64,000 nucleotides of DNA, taken from positions 2,790,001 to 2,854,000 of the forward strand of contig JAVHNS010000002.1 of the NCBI GenBank assembly GCA_036872755.1, read 5' to 3'. Source of the DNA: Orbilia blumenaviensis (lineage: Eukaryota > Ascomycota > Orbiliomycetes > Orbiliales > Orbiliaceae). This document shows, in pieces, positions 35,988 to 46,075 of the stretch. The notes under the pieces are model-generated. The model made no database searches and was not told where the DNA came from. It worked only from the letters and a program-made list of their open reading frames with translations. The first letter of the stretch is position 1. The number at the start of each line of letters is the position of its first letter. Both the position numbers and the translations under genes were made by a program.

Positions 35988-37763
35988 TCAGAAGCGAAAG
36001 ATGACCTTCTGGACCTCAGCCTTATCAAATTTCTCGTATGCCGCCACAGCATCCGACAGGTCCATGTGGTAGTTTGTCAAAAACCTAAAAGCAAAATTAT
36101 CAGAGGTTAGTAGCGGCACGCCTCCCATTAGAATACCAAGGCCAGAGCTTGGCCACAACATGGTAAGGCTAACTAGCACATACCTAAGCTTCTCGTACTG
36201 GCTCTTCAAGAGGGCGAGCGCCTCGTCATAAACAGACCTTACGGGACACCTGCCGAACTGAAGTTTCAAGTTTTTCGCATACATCTCAGCTCCAGAGAAT
36301 GGTAACTGAAGTTGTATTTTCAAGTCAGCCCGCAGTCAAAGTCCTCATTTCAGCTCTCGTCTTGCAGAATAATGTAGCCTCAGCTGTGTCACATAAACGA
36401 CAATCTGCAAGTAGAAGCACGACAAGAACGTCCTTACCTCCGCATTATGAACACCAATGCTGCTAATCCCTCCCCAAGGTCGAACTAAATCATAGGCAAA
36501 CCTCAAAGCACTGCTAGAACCCACAATCTCAATAACGACGTCTGCACCCCTTCCTTCGGTGGCGCTCTGTATATGCTTCTTGATCCCATCAATGCCACCT
36601 TCATATGAACCGAAATTGAGCGGCTGGGCACCAAGCGATGCTGCAAGATCGAGCCTAGACTCAACGGAGTCTATCACGAATACCTGTTTAGGGTTGAAAG
36701 ATAGAAGAGCCACCAGCGCGCAGATACCCACAGGCCCGAGACCAAGAACCACAAAAGCTGCGTCGGATAGAGGTTGTGAGGATGGGAGCATCTTGATTGC
36801 ATTAGAAACGGCAAAGTAGCCTCTTGATCTCGGCGAATATGTGGCGTCAGTTTTGTCCTTCCCGGATGACGTCTAGCTTACGGATAGGAATCCAAACCCG
36901 ACAAAAGAACGACTCTATACATACGTTGGGAATATATCAGCCATGAGGACATACATATCCTCCGGCACGCCCTCCGCGACCTTGCTGATTGTTCCGTTGG
37001 CAAGTGGCACCCTCACATACTCAGCTTGAGACCCTTCCAAGGCTGGGGATCCGAACAGCTTGCATTTGTCGCAGCGGGATGATTGTCCATTCTTGCAGTA
37101 AAAGCATGTCCCACTAGGTCCGGCATCCGCCGATGGGTGTTAGTGGGCTAAATTGATGGAGCTCCTAGTGAATATCGGATACAAACCATGAGATCGTGAA
37201 TGGCGCCACAACTCTGTCACCAACCTTCGCACTCGTTACGGCGGGTCCAGTTTCTACCACAGTCCCTACGAATTCGTGTCCCTGGTGCGAGGTTTATTTA
37301 GTATAAAAGAGCATTCGCATGTACTAACTACATAATGCACAAGGATCCATATTAAGGCGCGAACCATGATGAATCCAGTAACATCCTTCTTTTCGACGCC
37401 TCGATAAACATGTAGTTCACTAATAGTGAGTGGCACAAATTAGCTTATCATATTTCCGACCCACTGTACTATTAATTTAAATGCCCGAATATTCCGGAAT
37501 ATTCTCATAAGTTCCTGGTATAATTAATCTCCGATTTTCTAATCGAAAAAAAACCAATTCTGAGATATTCCGTTTGCAAGCCAGGAGCCCGAAGTGTTGT
37601 AATTTCAAAGGGGCCGCAAGGGTGTTACATGCCTTCCACACAACCCCGCATACTCTACTTTGCAGATGACATCGTCTGGTTCCTGGATTTGCGGGATTGG
37701 CCGTTCCTCAACTGCGATACTTCTCGGACCTCTGAACACAACCGCTTTCATTGTTTGTGCCAT
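35988..37763 (-). CDS. zinc-dependent MDR alcohol dehydrogenase (formaldehyde-dehydrogenase-like)
   Basis: Predicted 357 aa from seven exons: 37763-37633, 37419-37365, 37281-37187, 37113-36925, 36822-36438, 36305-36184 and 36084-35988. All phases agree and the length is typical for medium-chain dehydrogenases. Zinc ligands are readable: catalytic Cys42 (GLCGSE), His64 (GHEF) and probably Asp153 (ADIFPTG), a Cys/His/Asp set like bacterial formaldehyde dehydrogenase. The structural zinc site is Cys94, Cys97, Cys100 and Cys108. The Rossmann motif GLGPVG lies at 184-189, with an acidic residue (Asp208) after strand 2, favouring NAD over NADP. It should oxidise an alcohol, polyol or aldehyde hydrate in the cytosol; the substrate is not readable. 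Intron 1 has a GC donor and the second intron a weak GTTCGC donor. ATG 37763 is the first in-frame start; ATG 37751 is an alternative. It lies 2.2 kb past the sugar porter, so a shared role is possible but unproven. Confidence 0.88.
37487..37504. promoter_or_regulatory. perfect four-unit heat shock element palindrome
   Basis: The 18-mer GAATATTCCGGAATATTC is its own reverse complement and reads as GAAnnTTCnnGAAnnTTC, the ideal binding array for heat shock factor Hsf1. It lies inside the inferred first intron of the MDR dehydrogenase gene. The sequence match is direct; function is inferred from the known Hsf1 consensus. Confidence 0.55.
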
Positions 37764-39992
37764 CGTGATCAAAGAGCACGGGAACTTATGTATTTAAGAA
37801 TGAGAAAATAAAACAGTGGCGGTGCAGGCTGTAAATTTGTGGAGATTGAGTGCTGCATACAAGATTAAAGTTTGGCAAGAAAAAAAAAGTTCAAGTTATA
37901 GAAAAATTACATTCCTCCAGTCGCGCCTTTAAATATTCAATCGCTGCCTTTTTCATCTGGAAATAGCCGAGCATCCAAGTCACCCGGCTTATTTCAGCAA
38001 AACCCTTGATGGCCTTGTCACATAAGATCGCGGTGTTAGAAATTCCACTGCAAACGGCGTATCTTTCCAGGCTGATATACTACCGAGGTCCAAATTTAAA
38101 TGGACAAAACTGTACGGAGTACATCTAATGTAATTACAATCGGGTGATCTAGCAACAGATGGGGGAGTCTGGTCTCCACGACAAAAAATATTTTTTTCGT
38201 GTTACTACAGAACTGAGATTTTAATACCTCGTACAGGCATTGGGCCACTATGCAATTACGGACAGTTACTGCGCGAATCGAATGAAATAATCATCCGAGT
38301 GTGAGGTGACTGAGAGCTGCTCGGAAAATTTACAACAAAATGTTGTGTTGTCGTTGCATCCTGGGTCAAGACCAGTTTTCGAGACTCCACAGAATTCCCC
38401 AAGGCCACAGATGCAGAATTCTAGAATCTAATATTTTTAGAGGCGTATGGTCTCGCTGAAAGCACATATATACTGGTAGGTGATAAAATTGCCCTTATAT
38501 ACGGCGCGACTTCTTTGTTCTATAAATAAACCGCCGAATTAATAATTGTGCAACTGGTGCTTCGATCAATGACCCGCCAGGTTGGTGCTAATATTTCGTA
38601 AGCTGGGAGGGCTGGTACCTGTCCTAGGCCTCAGTTGTAAATACACGAGTATAACTGCCTGCTTAAGACATTTTACATCGTGATCTACGCATTCATGAGT
38701 CAGGAGTATAAAAGTACGGGTGCTTAGCTTCTGATCGCTTTCGAAAAAGACAGAGGGAACGCATTTACTCAGAAAGAAATGTCTGATGAATATCTCTCGG
38801 AGTATCTATATGCGTTGTCGAGACCGAGCCTAATACTCTAATTTGAGGTTGTAGAATCGAAACTTGTAGACTGTGCGCTTAAAGTATTCTCAGACAGGGT
38901 TTTGGGAGCCTATACGGCAATGGCAATAAATTGATGTTGCAGGAGTACGGTTTCAGAGATCTACTTGTCTATAGCCGTGGTGCTAAGGATCAACACCTAA
39001 CGATATTTTTGTTTGATGCTTCAAACTCTTGAGCATATGAAGACAAATCAATCGGGTTTGCAAGTACCTAAACGGAGATACATAGCCTAATCACCGAGTC
39101 AAAGAGAACAGACCTCAATCTTAAAGGAATTCGACTTCATCCCGATCCAGGCTTCGTATTCTCTCTAAACTTAGATTACAGCTCTAGGTTTGCAATTGAG
39201 GTTGTCACGATCCTCAGTAAGTGTGTAAATTTCGAGACGCACCCTCCCCAAAGTTGTATTCTTTAGGGATTAGGTATTTACAGGGGGTGACAAGTTTAAA
39301 TATAGCGTTACTAGCTACTAAACCCTAGAAGGCACCGCACTTAAAGGGAGCCTTGCTCATAACCGTAGATGTTGCAGACAGGTGCCAGTGTTGCATTTTT
39401 GGTGTTGGAACTCACTTGTTTTGACGCCTCAAATTCGTATTGAGCTCCCTCGAGCTTCGAAGCTTCCAGTACAGTAGATATAAGTCAGTGTCCAGGAAGT
39501 AAGTTCGAGTAGACTCCACGTACACAGCATCGATCTTCTGATATATGCTAATTTGATCAGCCGATCAATTCGAAGTTTCGAAAATGCAACTGACGAATAG
39601 AATTGGAATTAGTTTACGTATTGTTCAGTGTATATTAGTTTCACTAGTACTGACTACTGGTACTTCGAAATTTGAACCTTTGCATATGCTACCATAAACT
39701 TATCGCAAGATCTTTGTGGATTCGTTGCCATCCTGTGTATATGAATGGATGCATGATAAGTGCGCGGAGGTCGAAAGTTGATATGACCAGAATACAAACA
39801 AACTTAATGCCGCGCCGGGGATTCTCACAGGTCTTGGGCCTAGACATACACAAAGTTGGAATATTCGCCCTTGTACGATACTCGGGATAGCTAGGCGACA
39901 TGCCAACAATCGAACTATTGGATGTATATAACTCTAGGATAAACTAAGTTTCAGGAGATACATGCATTTGCATGCAGGTATATTTAAAACAT
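37764..39992. other. AT-rich spacer, about 2.2 kb
   Basis: Upstream region of the leftward dehydrogenase and 3' flank of the leftward sugar porter. Frames are under about 75 codons. GTACGGAGTAC occurs at 38112-38122, related to TACGGAGTAC at 32221. I see no CGGTTAAT or GGCTAA box in it, in contrast to the porter/arabinofuranosidase promoter. Nothing else is recognisable. Confidence 0.5.
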
Positions 39993-42224
39993 TTAGGCGG
40001 TTTTTGCGGTCTCTACATGATGGGCAACACCGTCATCCTTTTCCTTAATCTCCTCGGTTCGTTCCTCCAGTTCTTCCCGAAGCCGAGCAATATGTTCTTT
40101 ACTCCATCCCGGAACCCACCACGAAGAATCAAAGAGCTGATCCATATTCTCCAACGGGACTCGGCTGGTTTCTGGGAGTATACAATAGAAGAATATTGCG
40201 TTGGTGAAGTTGGCAATGATGAAGAACATAAAGTACTTCCATCCGACGTTTTGAAGGGCAATCGGCGAAACCTGCCCAATCAAAGTATTTGTACTAGTTC
40301 CAGAAAAACCGATATCGTAGGAGCGTAAGTATATATTATAAATTATTATGGGTAAAAGGGATAGATTGGAGTCGTATAACTTACGCGAAGGAGGTCATGG
40401 TAGCAATTGCGACACCCTTAGATCTTGTAGCCGTGTTGAAAATCTCGGCCTGTGATTAAAATTCGAAGAGAGTTAGAGTTGGGTCAAACGTGTTCTGCTT
40501 CGTTAAGGCTGGCTTATGAGACCAGGTCAAACCAAAACCTACAGCCCCTGGCTATGAGAGGCTGTATGCATGTGGTGTTTTAACAAAGTTAAGACTTCTC
40601 ATACCGGAATGATCCATGATAAGGGCCCACAAGCGAAGGAGAAAGAAAATTGATAGAGCCACGTCTAAGGGTTATGATATCGCGTATTAGTAAACCAATG
40701 GGGTTAATGGGGGGGTGATATATGAATGTGTCATGCCATAATAATGAAGGCCCAGTGGGCTCCGGTTGCGTCAGTTCTCCCCCCGAATTCAGCGACCAAG
40801 GCAGTCACAATTATCCAGGCAACCATATTGACAAGATTGCCTAAAATCAAAACCCATCTTCTACCGAAACGGTCTATTGGTTTATTGTAATGTTAGCTTG
40901 TTGTAGCAACCTAAACCTTTATCCCTCAGGCGAGAGCTAGCTGGCTAGGATACTCACCGATAAACATAATACAACAGAACTGAGCAATTAGTGCAATAAT
41001 GGAGTTTATGGCTTGCAGTAAGAGTGTGGTGCTGGTACTAATTCCAATTTCTTTGAAAATAGATGGCGCATAGTATTGGATGAAGCTAACGCCAGTCATT
41101 TGAATACTCCCTTGTACGCTGATAGCAATAAAAAGTCTCTTGAAATTAAGCTTATCCGTAATCAATTGAGACCACTTCTTCGCTTCGTTGTCATGTTCAT
41201 TGGTGATACTCATTTGTATAGCCTCAAATTCGGCCCTGACAAAGGCATCCATTTGGTCACCATTTGAATGGAGCTGAGCTAGAACTACGAGACCCTGTTC
41301 CGTTTTCCCCTTGTCGATCAACCAGCGAGGTGACTCTGGCATGAAAAAAATGCAGGTTCCCAATACAATTGCTGGAACCATCTGTAAAGCCAACGGAATT
41401 CGCCACTGTCCATCGTCGCTTAAGTGGATATATGTACCGTATCCTGCCCAAGTTGCCAGAAGGGCACCGATTCCAAGCATGAACTGTTGTAAGGCAGTGA
41501 TTCGGCCACGGATAGACGGGTGAGCAAGCTCTGCTTGATATAGAGGAACGATCATAACCAATATTCCGACACTTCAATATCCTCAAAATGTTAGTAATAT
41601 TTCGTATACTGGTGAGAAGATCTTAAGAAAACGATCGTTGACTTGGGACTCAATAATACAATACGATATATCGAGGTCAGAAAGGGGTGCACTTACCCGG
41701 CTCCCGTAATAGCTCTTCCAGACCAGAGGTATGCCAATGACTAGCAAAGAGTTAGCAACACGATCACCTATTATACATCTTCTGGACAAGGATATACCTG
41801 AGCTGCGGTTTGCAGACATGCTCCCAACAAAAATATAACTGTGGCAATAGATATTGTGATTCGACGGCCGTACCAATCTGATATGTAGCCGGCAATGAAT
41901 GCGCCGATAAAGCCACCTCCCGTGAAGGTTGAGACGACCGCACCACTAATCAAGATCTCTATTAAGCTTCTGCGTCGAGCGATTTGACGTTTTAATATTG
42001 GTTGGCTCACATTTCATCGGGGTCGTTTCCGAATCTCGAAATAAAGGTTTCGCACTGGACTACCTCGGCGATAACACCCTTAAGTAATTGGGAATGATTA
42101 GTCGGACCTAACACTGAAATTACTGGAGTTATATGCAACTAACAAGATCATAACCAAATAAGAACGACCCCAGGGATGCAAAGACTCCCACAAGGAATTG
42201 GTACCATTTTGGTGGCAGCGGCAT
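39993..42224 (-). CDS. MFS sugar porter (hexose/pentose transporter family)
   Basis: Predicted 505 aa from nine exons: 42224-42144, 42078-42011, 41945-41798, 41740-41697, 41571-40958, 40873-40737, 40664-40605, 40449-40385 and 40293-39993. The joins are frame-consistent and rebuild a continuous 12-helix sugar transporter. Signature motifs are present in order: the first helix with FLFGYDLG; the loop 2-3 motif DWYGRR; the ELAHPSIRGR segment after helix 4; PESPRWLID in the central loop; the second DRFGRR; and PETSRVPLE after helix 12. It should sit in the plasma membrane and import sugars by proton symport, as known for the family; the substrate is not determined by sequence. It is divergent from the GH51 arabinofuranosidase across a 1.25 kb promoter, which suggests arabinose or arabino-oligosaccharide uptake. 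The sixth intron (40736-40665) begins with GC instead of GT. An alternative acceptor in exon 3 would add 12 residues, but matches the family less well. Confidence 0.9.
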
Positions 42225-43066
42225 GGTACTCTAGGATTAATCAATTTACTGTGGTTAAAAGAACTGGATGGGTTTTCCAGAATCCCGGAGAAAGAAGGGC
42301 ATCAGGCATGTGCGGAGGGCTGCTACTTTATGTGCTGTAGATCACCGTCTGAATCTCGGCTTTCGGTATCGGGGAAATCCTCCATGGTTCGTTAAAATGG
42401 CCATATGGTTTGCATGATAAACCGGTAGTAGGGCCCAAGCATAAGGAGCGATATTCCTGTATACCTCGAGGCTTCTCGGTCAATTGATTTGACATAATTC
42501 TTAAAACCTCGGTACTATTGTCGCCAAGTTTCAAGTAAACTTTACTCTTAATCACGCAGTAATCACACCAAAGGAGTTCTAGGTCACAAAATCGACACAT
42601 CCCACCACGCCAATTTTAGTCTAAGAAAAAAAAGTTTGGTATTGTGAGAAGTTTGATTTACGTATATATGTAGATGTATAATAGCATGCGAGCACTCGAG
42701 CGGGGCATCTCGCCCCGAGACAGGATACCTGCTGATCATCGTAACAACCTGCATGTTATATATTTGAGGTTTTGTAGGTGAGATAAAACTCTTGTTGCAT
42801 TTTGGCGAGTGCCAAACCAAGGTCGAGAATGTTAATTGGCGGGCCACCATGTTTTTCCATCAATCGGAAGTCGAAACTAGGGAATGACATGGATTCTCCA
42901 GTTCGGCTCGCACTTCGACACGAAGTTTCCCTAGACTCGCTTGACGTCAGCCGAATCATCAGCGCAGAGAAACCTTAAAGGTACTCCGCATTTTACTCCA
43001 GACCGGACGAGAATTCGGCATTCAGCCCATCTTGAATCCTCCATCTCGACGGCTCGGAAAGATTTA

Positions 43067-43072
43067 GGCTAA
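43067..43072 (+). promoter_or_regulatory. GGCTAA box (XlnR-type)
   Basis: Matches the GGCTAA core recognised by the xylanolytic activator XlnR in aspergilli. It stands 7 bases before a CGGTTAAT box and about 400 bases upstream of the arabinofuranosidase start. A 6-mer is weak evidence alone. Confidence 0.35.
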
Positions 43073-43079
43073 TACAGGC

Positions 43080-43087
43080 CGGTTAAT
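43080..43087 (+). promoter_or_regulatory. CGGTTAAT box (AraR-type), distal copy
   Basis: Fits CGGDTAAW, which I recall as the consensus for the arabinose regulator AraR in Aspergillus. It is one of two identical 8-mers in the same divergent promoter. The pairing with a GH51 gene is what makes it noteworthy. Confidence 0.4.
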
Positions 43088-43103
43088 TTTTCAAGTTTTA
43101 GCT

Positions 43104-43109
43104 GTGGGG
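43104..43109 (+). promoter_or_regulatory. GTGGGG box (CreA-type)
   Basis: Fits SYGGGG, the site for the carbon catabolite repressor CreA. It is adjacent to the XlnR- and AraR-type boxes. A single copy of a common 6-mer is only suggestive. Confidence 0.3.
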
Positions 43110-43420
43110 TTTGGCTGAAATCTGTAGCTCTGCCGCCAGTTCGGCGCAATCAGGCTTGTCAGAAAGGCTTATTTCGATGACTTATGCCACTAAATTGAAA
43201 CACCATAGCGAGGCACAAGTTGGGGTCCCAGTGAGCTCTAGGTGTTATAGCATCAAACCGATTTTGATAACAATAACAAAGCCTGTCTCTGTTAATGTTT
43301 TGTAGACCCATCCTACAAATGGCCTTTTAATTGTACCAACAGCCGCCGAGTTGATATAATACATATATCAGATCTACTTCTTTCCAGCTTTCTTCGCGCA
43401 TGTACCACTGTCTAGGTAAT

Positions 43421-43428
43421 CGGTTAAT
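43421..43428 (+). promoter_or_regulatory. CGGTTAAT box (AraR-type), proximal copy
   Basis: Second exact copy of the 8-mer, ending 42 bases before the arabinofuranosidase ATG. This close it could lie in the 5' leader rather than upstream of the start of transcription, which weakens the case somewhat. Confidence 0.35.
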
Positions 43429-43470
43429 TAAGTCAGAAAATATTGTTCAAACGTCCGGCAAGCTTACAAG

Positions 43471-45327
43471 ATGACAACCTTCACCAAGACATTGAGTAAA
43501 AAGGAGGCCTCAATACTTGTAGATGGCCGTCGCGCACTCTATGATATCGATCCTCTGATTTACTCTGGTTTTATAGAGTAAGTTAGCAATCTACCAATAT
43601 TAATTATGTGTTTAATTTAGGCGTCCAGACTTCAGTCTCGAAAACAGCCGCTATCGAGATACATCTCATGGAGAATTCTATCGCTCATGCCTCTTCTACT
43701 CTCAAAATATAGGCATATGGGAAGATGTGTTTACGGTGGAATTTACGATCCCGGAAGCCCCCTCTCTGACCCGAAGGGTTTCCGGAAAGACGTTATAGAT
43801 GCACTTCGAGACCTCAAAGTACCTTGTTTTCGATATCCAGGAGGAAATTTTGTCTGCACATATTCGTGGCTGGATGGCATTGGTCCTCGCGAAACACGGC
43901 CAAAACGCCCGGAGCTTGCCTGGAAGGGTGTGGAAAGCAATCAATTTGGGACGGACGACTTCATGGAATGGTGTGAGGAGCTTGGAGCGGAACCATATAT
44001 ATGTCTAAACATGGCTACTGGGACACTCATGGAAGGTTTGTTCATAATATAGCCCTCACCCTAATTTCACTTAATACCATAAGAATTCAGCTGAGTAAGT
44101 CGGCTTTGAATAGCCTTGGGATGGCTGGAGTATTGTAATTCGGACCAGAATACTTATTATGCGAACCTCCGACGAAAAAATGGAAGGGATAAACCTTATA
44201 AAGTAAAATACTGGGCACTTGGAAACGAGATTTGGGGCCCATGGTGTGTATTTCTTATACCTGCGTAAAGGGCTTACAATATTATCACCGCATCAATACA
44301 GCTGACTTCCCACTCTGTCAATTTGAAGGCAAGTTGGGCAAATGACGAAAGAGGATTATGCGAAGAAAGCGCACCAATGGGGCAAGGGTATGGCTATGTT
44401 CGTGCCCCGAGGTGTTCGATTGGTTAGCTGACTTTCATAGCCTTAAAGCTTCTTGATCCCAGTATAAAACTTATTTTATGTGGGGAGAACGGCACAAGCG
44501 ATTGGGATAGATACGTTCTTCAGCATGGTATCGAATACATCGATATGCATTCGATTCATATCTATACTGCCGACCCAGAACACGTTCCAAATGTTATTGC
44601 CCCGCTATCAGCCGAGCGTGCGATCGAGGTCACCGCATCTTTGATTGACCTTGCGCGTCTCAATAATCGCTTCACCAACCCCCCAACAGCTGATACTCAT
44701 ATTACCCACAAACCGACAATATGCTTCGATGAATGGAATGTTTGGATGTATACACGGGCGCCTGGAGACCAGGGTGCAGAAGAGAGCTATACTTTGTCGG
44801 ACGCACTGGCTGTTGGGGTTTGGTTGAATGTTTTCGTTCGCCAGGCAAGGCATTTAGGGATGGCGAACATAGCCCAGTCGGTGAATGTGATATCTCCCTT
44901 GATGACGAATAAAGGGGGTATCGTAAAGCAAACATCGTACTTCGTTCTCTATCTTTTCTCAAACTACATGAGGGGTAAAACCCTAGGGATTCATCTAAGC
45001 GCTGGGGTATACGAGGGTAGGACAGTACCAGAATGGATTGGTACAACTATCGATGTGCCCTGGCTGGATGTATCCGGCGCTATCTCCGAAGATGGTTTTA
45101 TAAATTTAAGCGTAGTCAATATTTCTGACGACGAAGATATCTTAACGGAGGTTTCTATTCCTGAGGGCACCAAAGTGCATGTCTTCAAGGTTGGAGGGAG
45201 CAAGTTTAAAATCACGGATACAAATATGGCTGGGGAGGAAGTTATAAAAATTCAAGAAGATAGTTGGACTGCAGGTAGCAAGTTTAATTTTGAGAAGCGG
45301 AGCTATACCCTTCTACGTTGGAAATAA
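43471..45327 (+). CDS. intracellular alpha-L-arabinofuranosidase, GH51
   Basis: Predicted 501 aa from five exons: 43471-43577, 43713-44035, 44114-44243, 44329-44387 and 44441-45327. The phases agree and the length matches the cytosolic GH51 form. It has no signal peptide. Family landmarks appear in order: [18 protein letters not shown] near the N terminus; the CFRYPGGNF strand; [13 protein letters not shown] with the acid/base Glu182; MHSIHIYT; and CFDEWNVW with the nucleophile Glu304. Both catalytic glutamates are intact. The enzyme releases terminal alpha-L-arabinofuranosyl residues, here presumably from imported arabino-oligosaccharides, feeding arabinose to the pentose pathway. The divergent sugar porter and the AraR/XlnR-like boxes fit that role. 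Splicing of the third exon uses the acceptor at 44113, which also avoids in-frame stops. Aspergillus abfC is the likely counterpart, but orthology was not tested. Confidence 0.92.
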
Positions 45328-45600
45328 GGCCTCGAAGGCTTAGGCCTAGGCTCGGTTTTAGGAGTAAATATTGACTTAGATCTACAGGTGCTTCGTAAAA
45401 CACCACCAGAAACTGGCTCATTCCCCGCTGCAAGCTACTGTTCGGGTAACTATAGTCATTATTAAATCATGTGCTTAAATATTTCCAGGCTTATCCCGAT
45501 TTTCAATTTGTGGGAACGTCACCCACTATTCAAAGAAGCTATCATAAATGATGAACCATAAATGAATCGATAACAGGGAATAAAAGTTAATAAGGCTCGA

Positions 45601-45867
45601 TTAAACATCAAAACGCTTCCAATGTACTAGAAGTCTTGTCTTTAACGAGTAAGGGACCTATTAGTTCACATTAGTCCAGGAGCTTACATATCTGTTTACC
45701 TGCGTACCAGACTGCCTTTTGCGCGGCTTTGGGCGGGTTGTTGGATGTTTTGTGTTGCCCAAGTTTCCATATGCTTCGAACTTCTGGCAAGTCGCCACGC
45801 AAGCAACTTTGTCAGCAACAAGAGACGCGTCAGAAGTGAGGTTACGAATCCACGGTGTGACCTTCAT
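45601..45867 (-). CDS. possible small basic protein, 74 aa, two exons
   Basis: Tentative. Exon 45867-45700 (56 codons) and exon 45657-45601 (18 codons plus stop) join in phase 0 across a 42-nt intron with donor GTAAAC and acceptor TAATAG. The product starts MKVTPWIRNLTSD, has two cysteines in CVATCQKF, and ends in a strongly basic tail (RPKPRKRQ ... VHWKRFDV). The start codon lies 208 bases from the oppositely oriented ECM29 ATG, a spacing common for divergent fungal gene pairs. Small size, basic charge and Trp/Arg content would suit a mitochondrial ribosomal or nucleic-acid-binding protein, but I recognise no family. A 42-nt intron is short. The frame could be chance. Confidence 0.35.
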
Positions 45868-46075
45868 TTATAAGGATAAGTTTGCCGCAGAGCATTGGAC
45901 GAAGCTGCATACCTTTGATCGCGGCAACCTTTCCAGTGTGGTGGCGGTGCAAGTACTAGACCCATATCTGCAATTACCTCTTAGCTAGCATTCATTCTAC
46001 CCTCCTCAACACGATATACCCAACGACTTTTACCCGGCCTGAGACCAATATATTTTGTCAACTACTTTCGACATC

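Larger units (their letters stand above)
42225..43470. promoter_or_regulatory. divergent promoter between sugar porter and GH51 gene
   Basis: A non-coding 1,246 bp region between two divergent ATGs. Frames inside it are short and unsupported. It contains GGCTAA at 43067-43072, CGGTTAAT at 43080-43087, GTGGGG at 43104-43109 and a second CGGTTAAT at 43421-43428. The cluster at 43067-43109 and the box near the GH51 start point to sugar-responsive control of at least the GH51 gene. Confidence 0.6.

Noticed and set aside
44036..44113. Acceptor at AATTCAG (about 44090) for GH51 exon 3
   Set aside because: It gives an in-frame stop at once; the acceptor at 44113 restores the family sequence.
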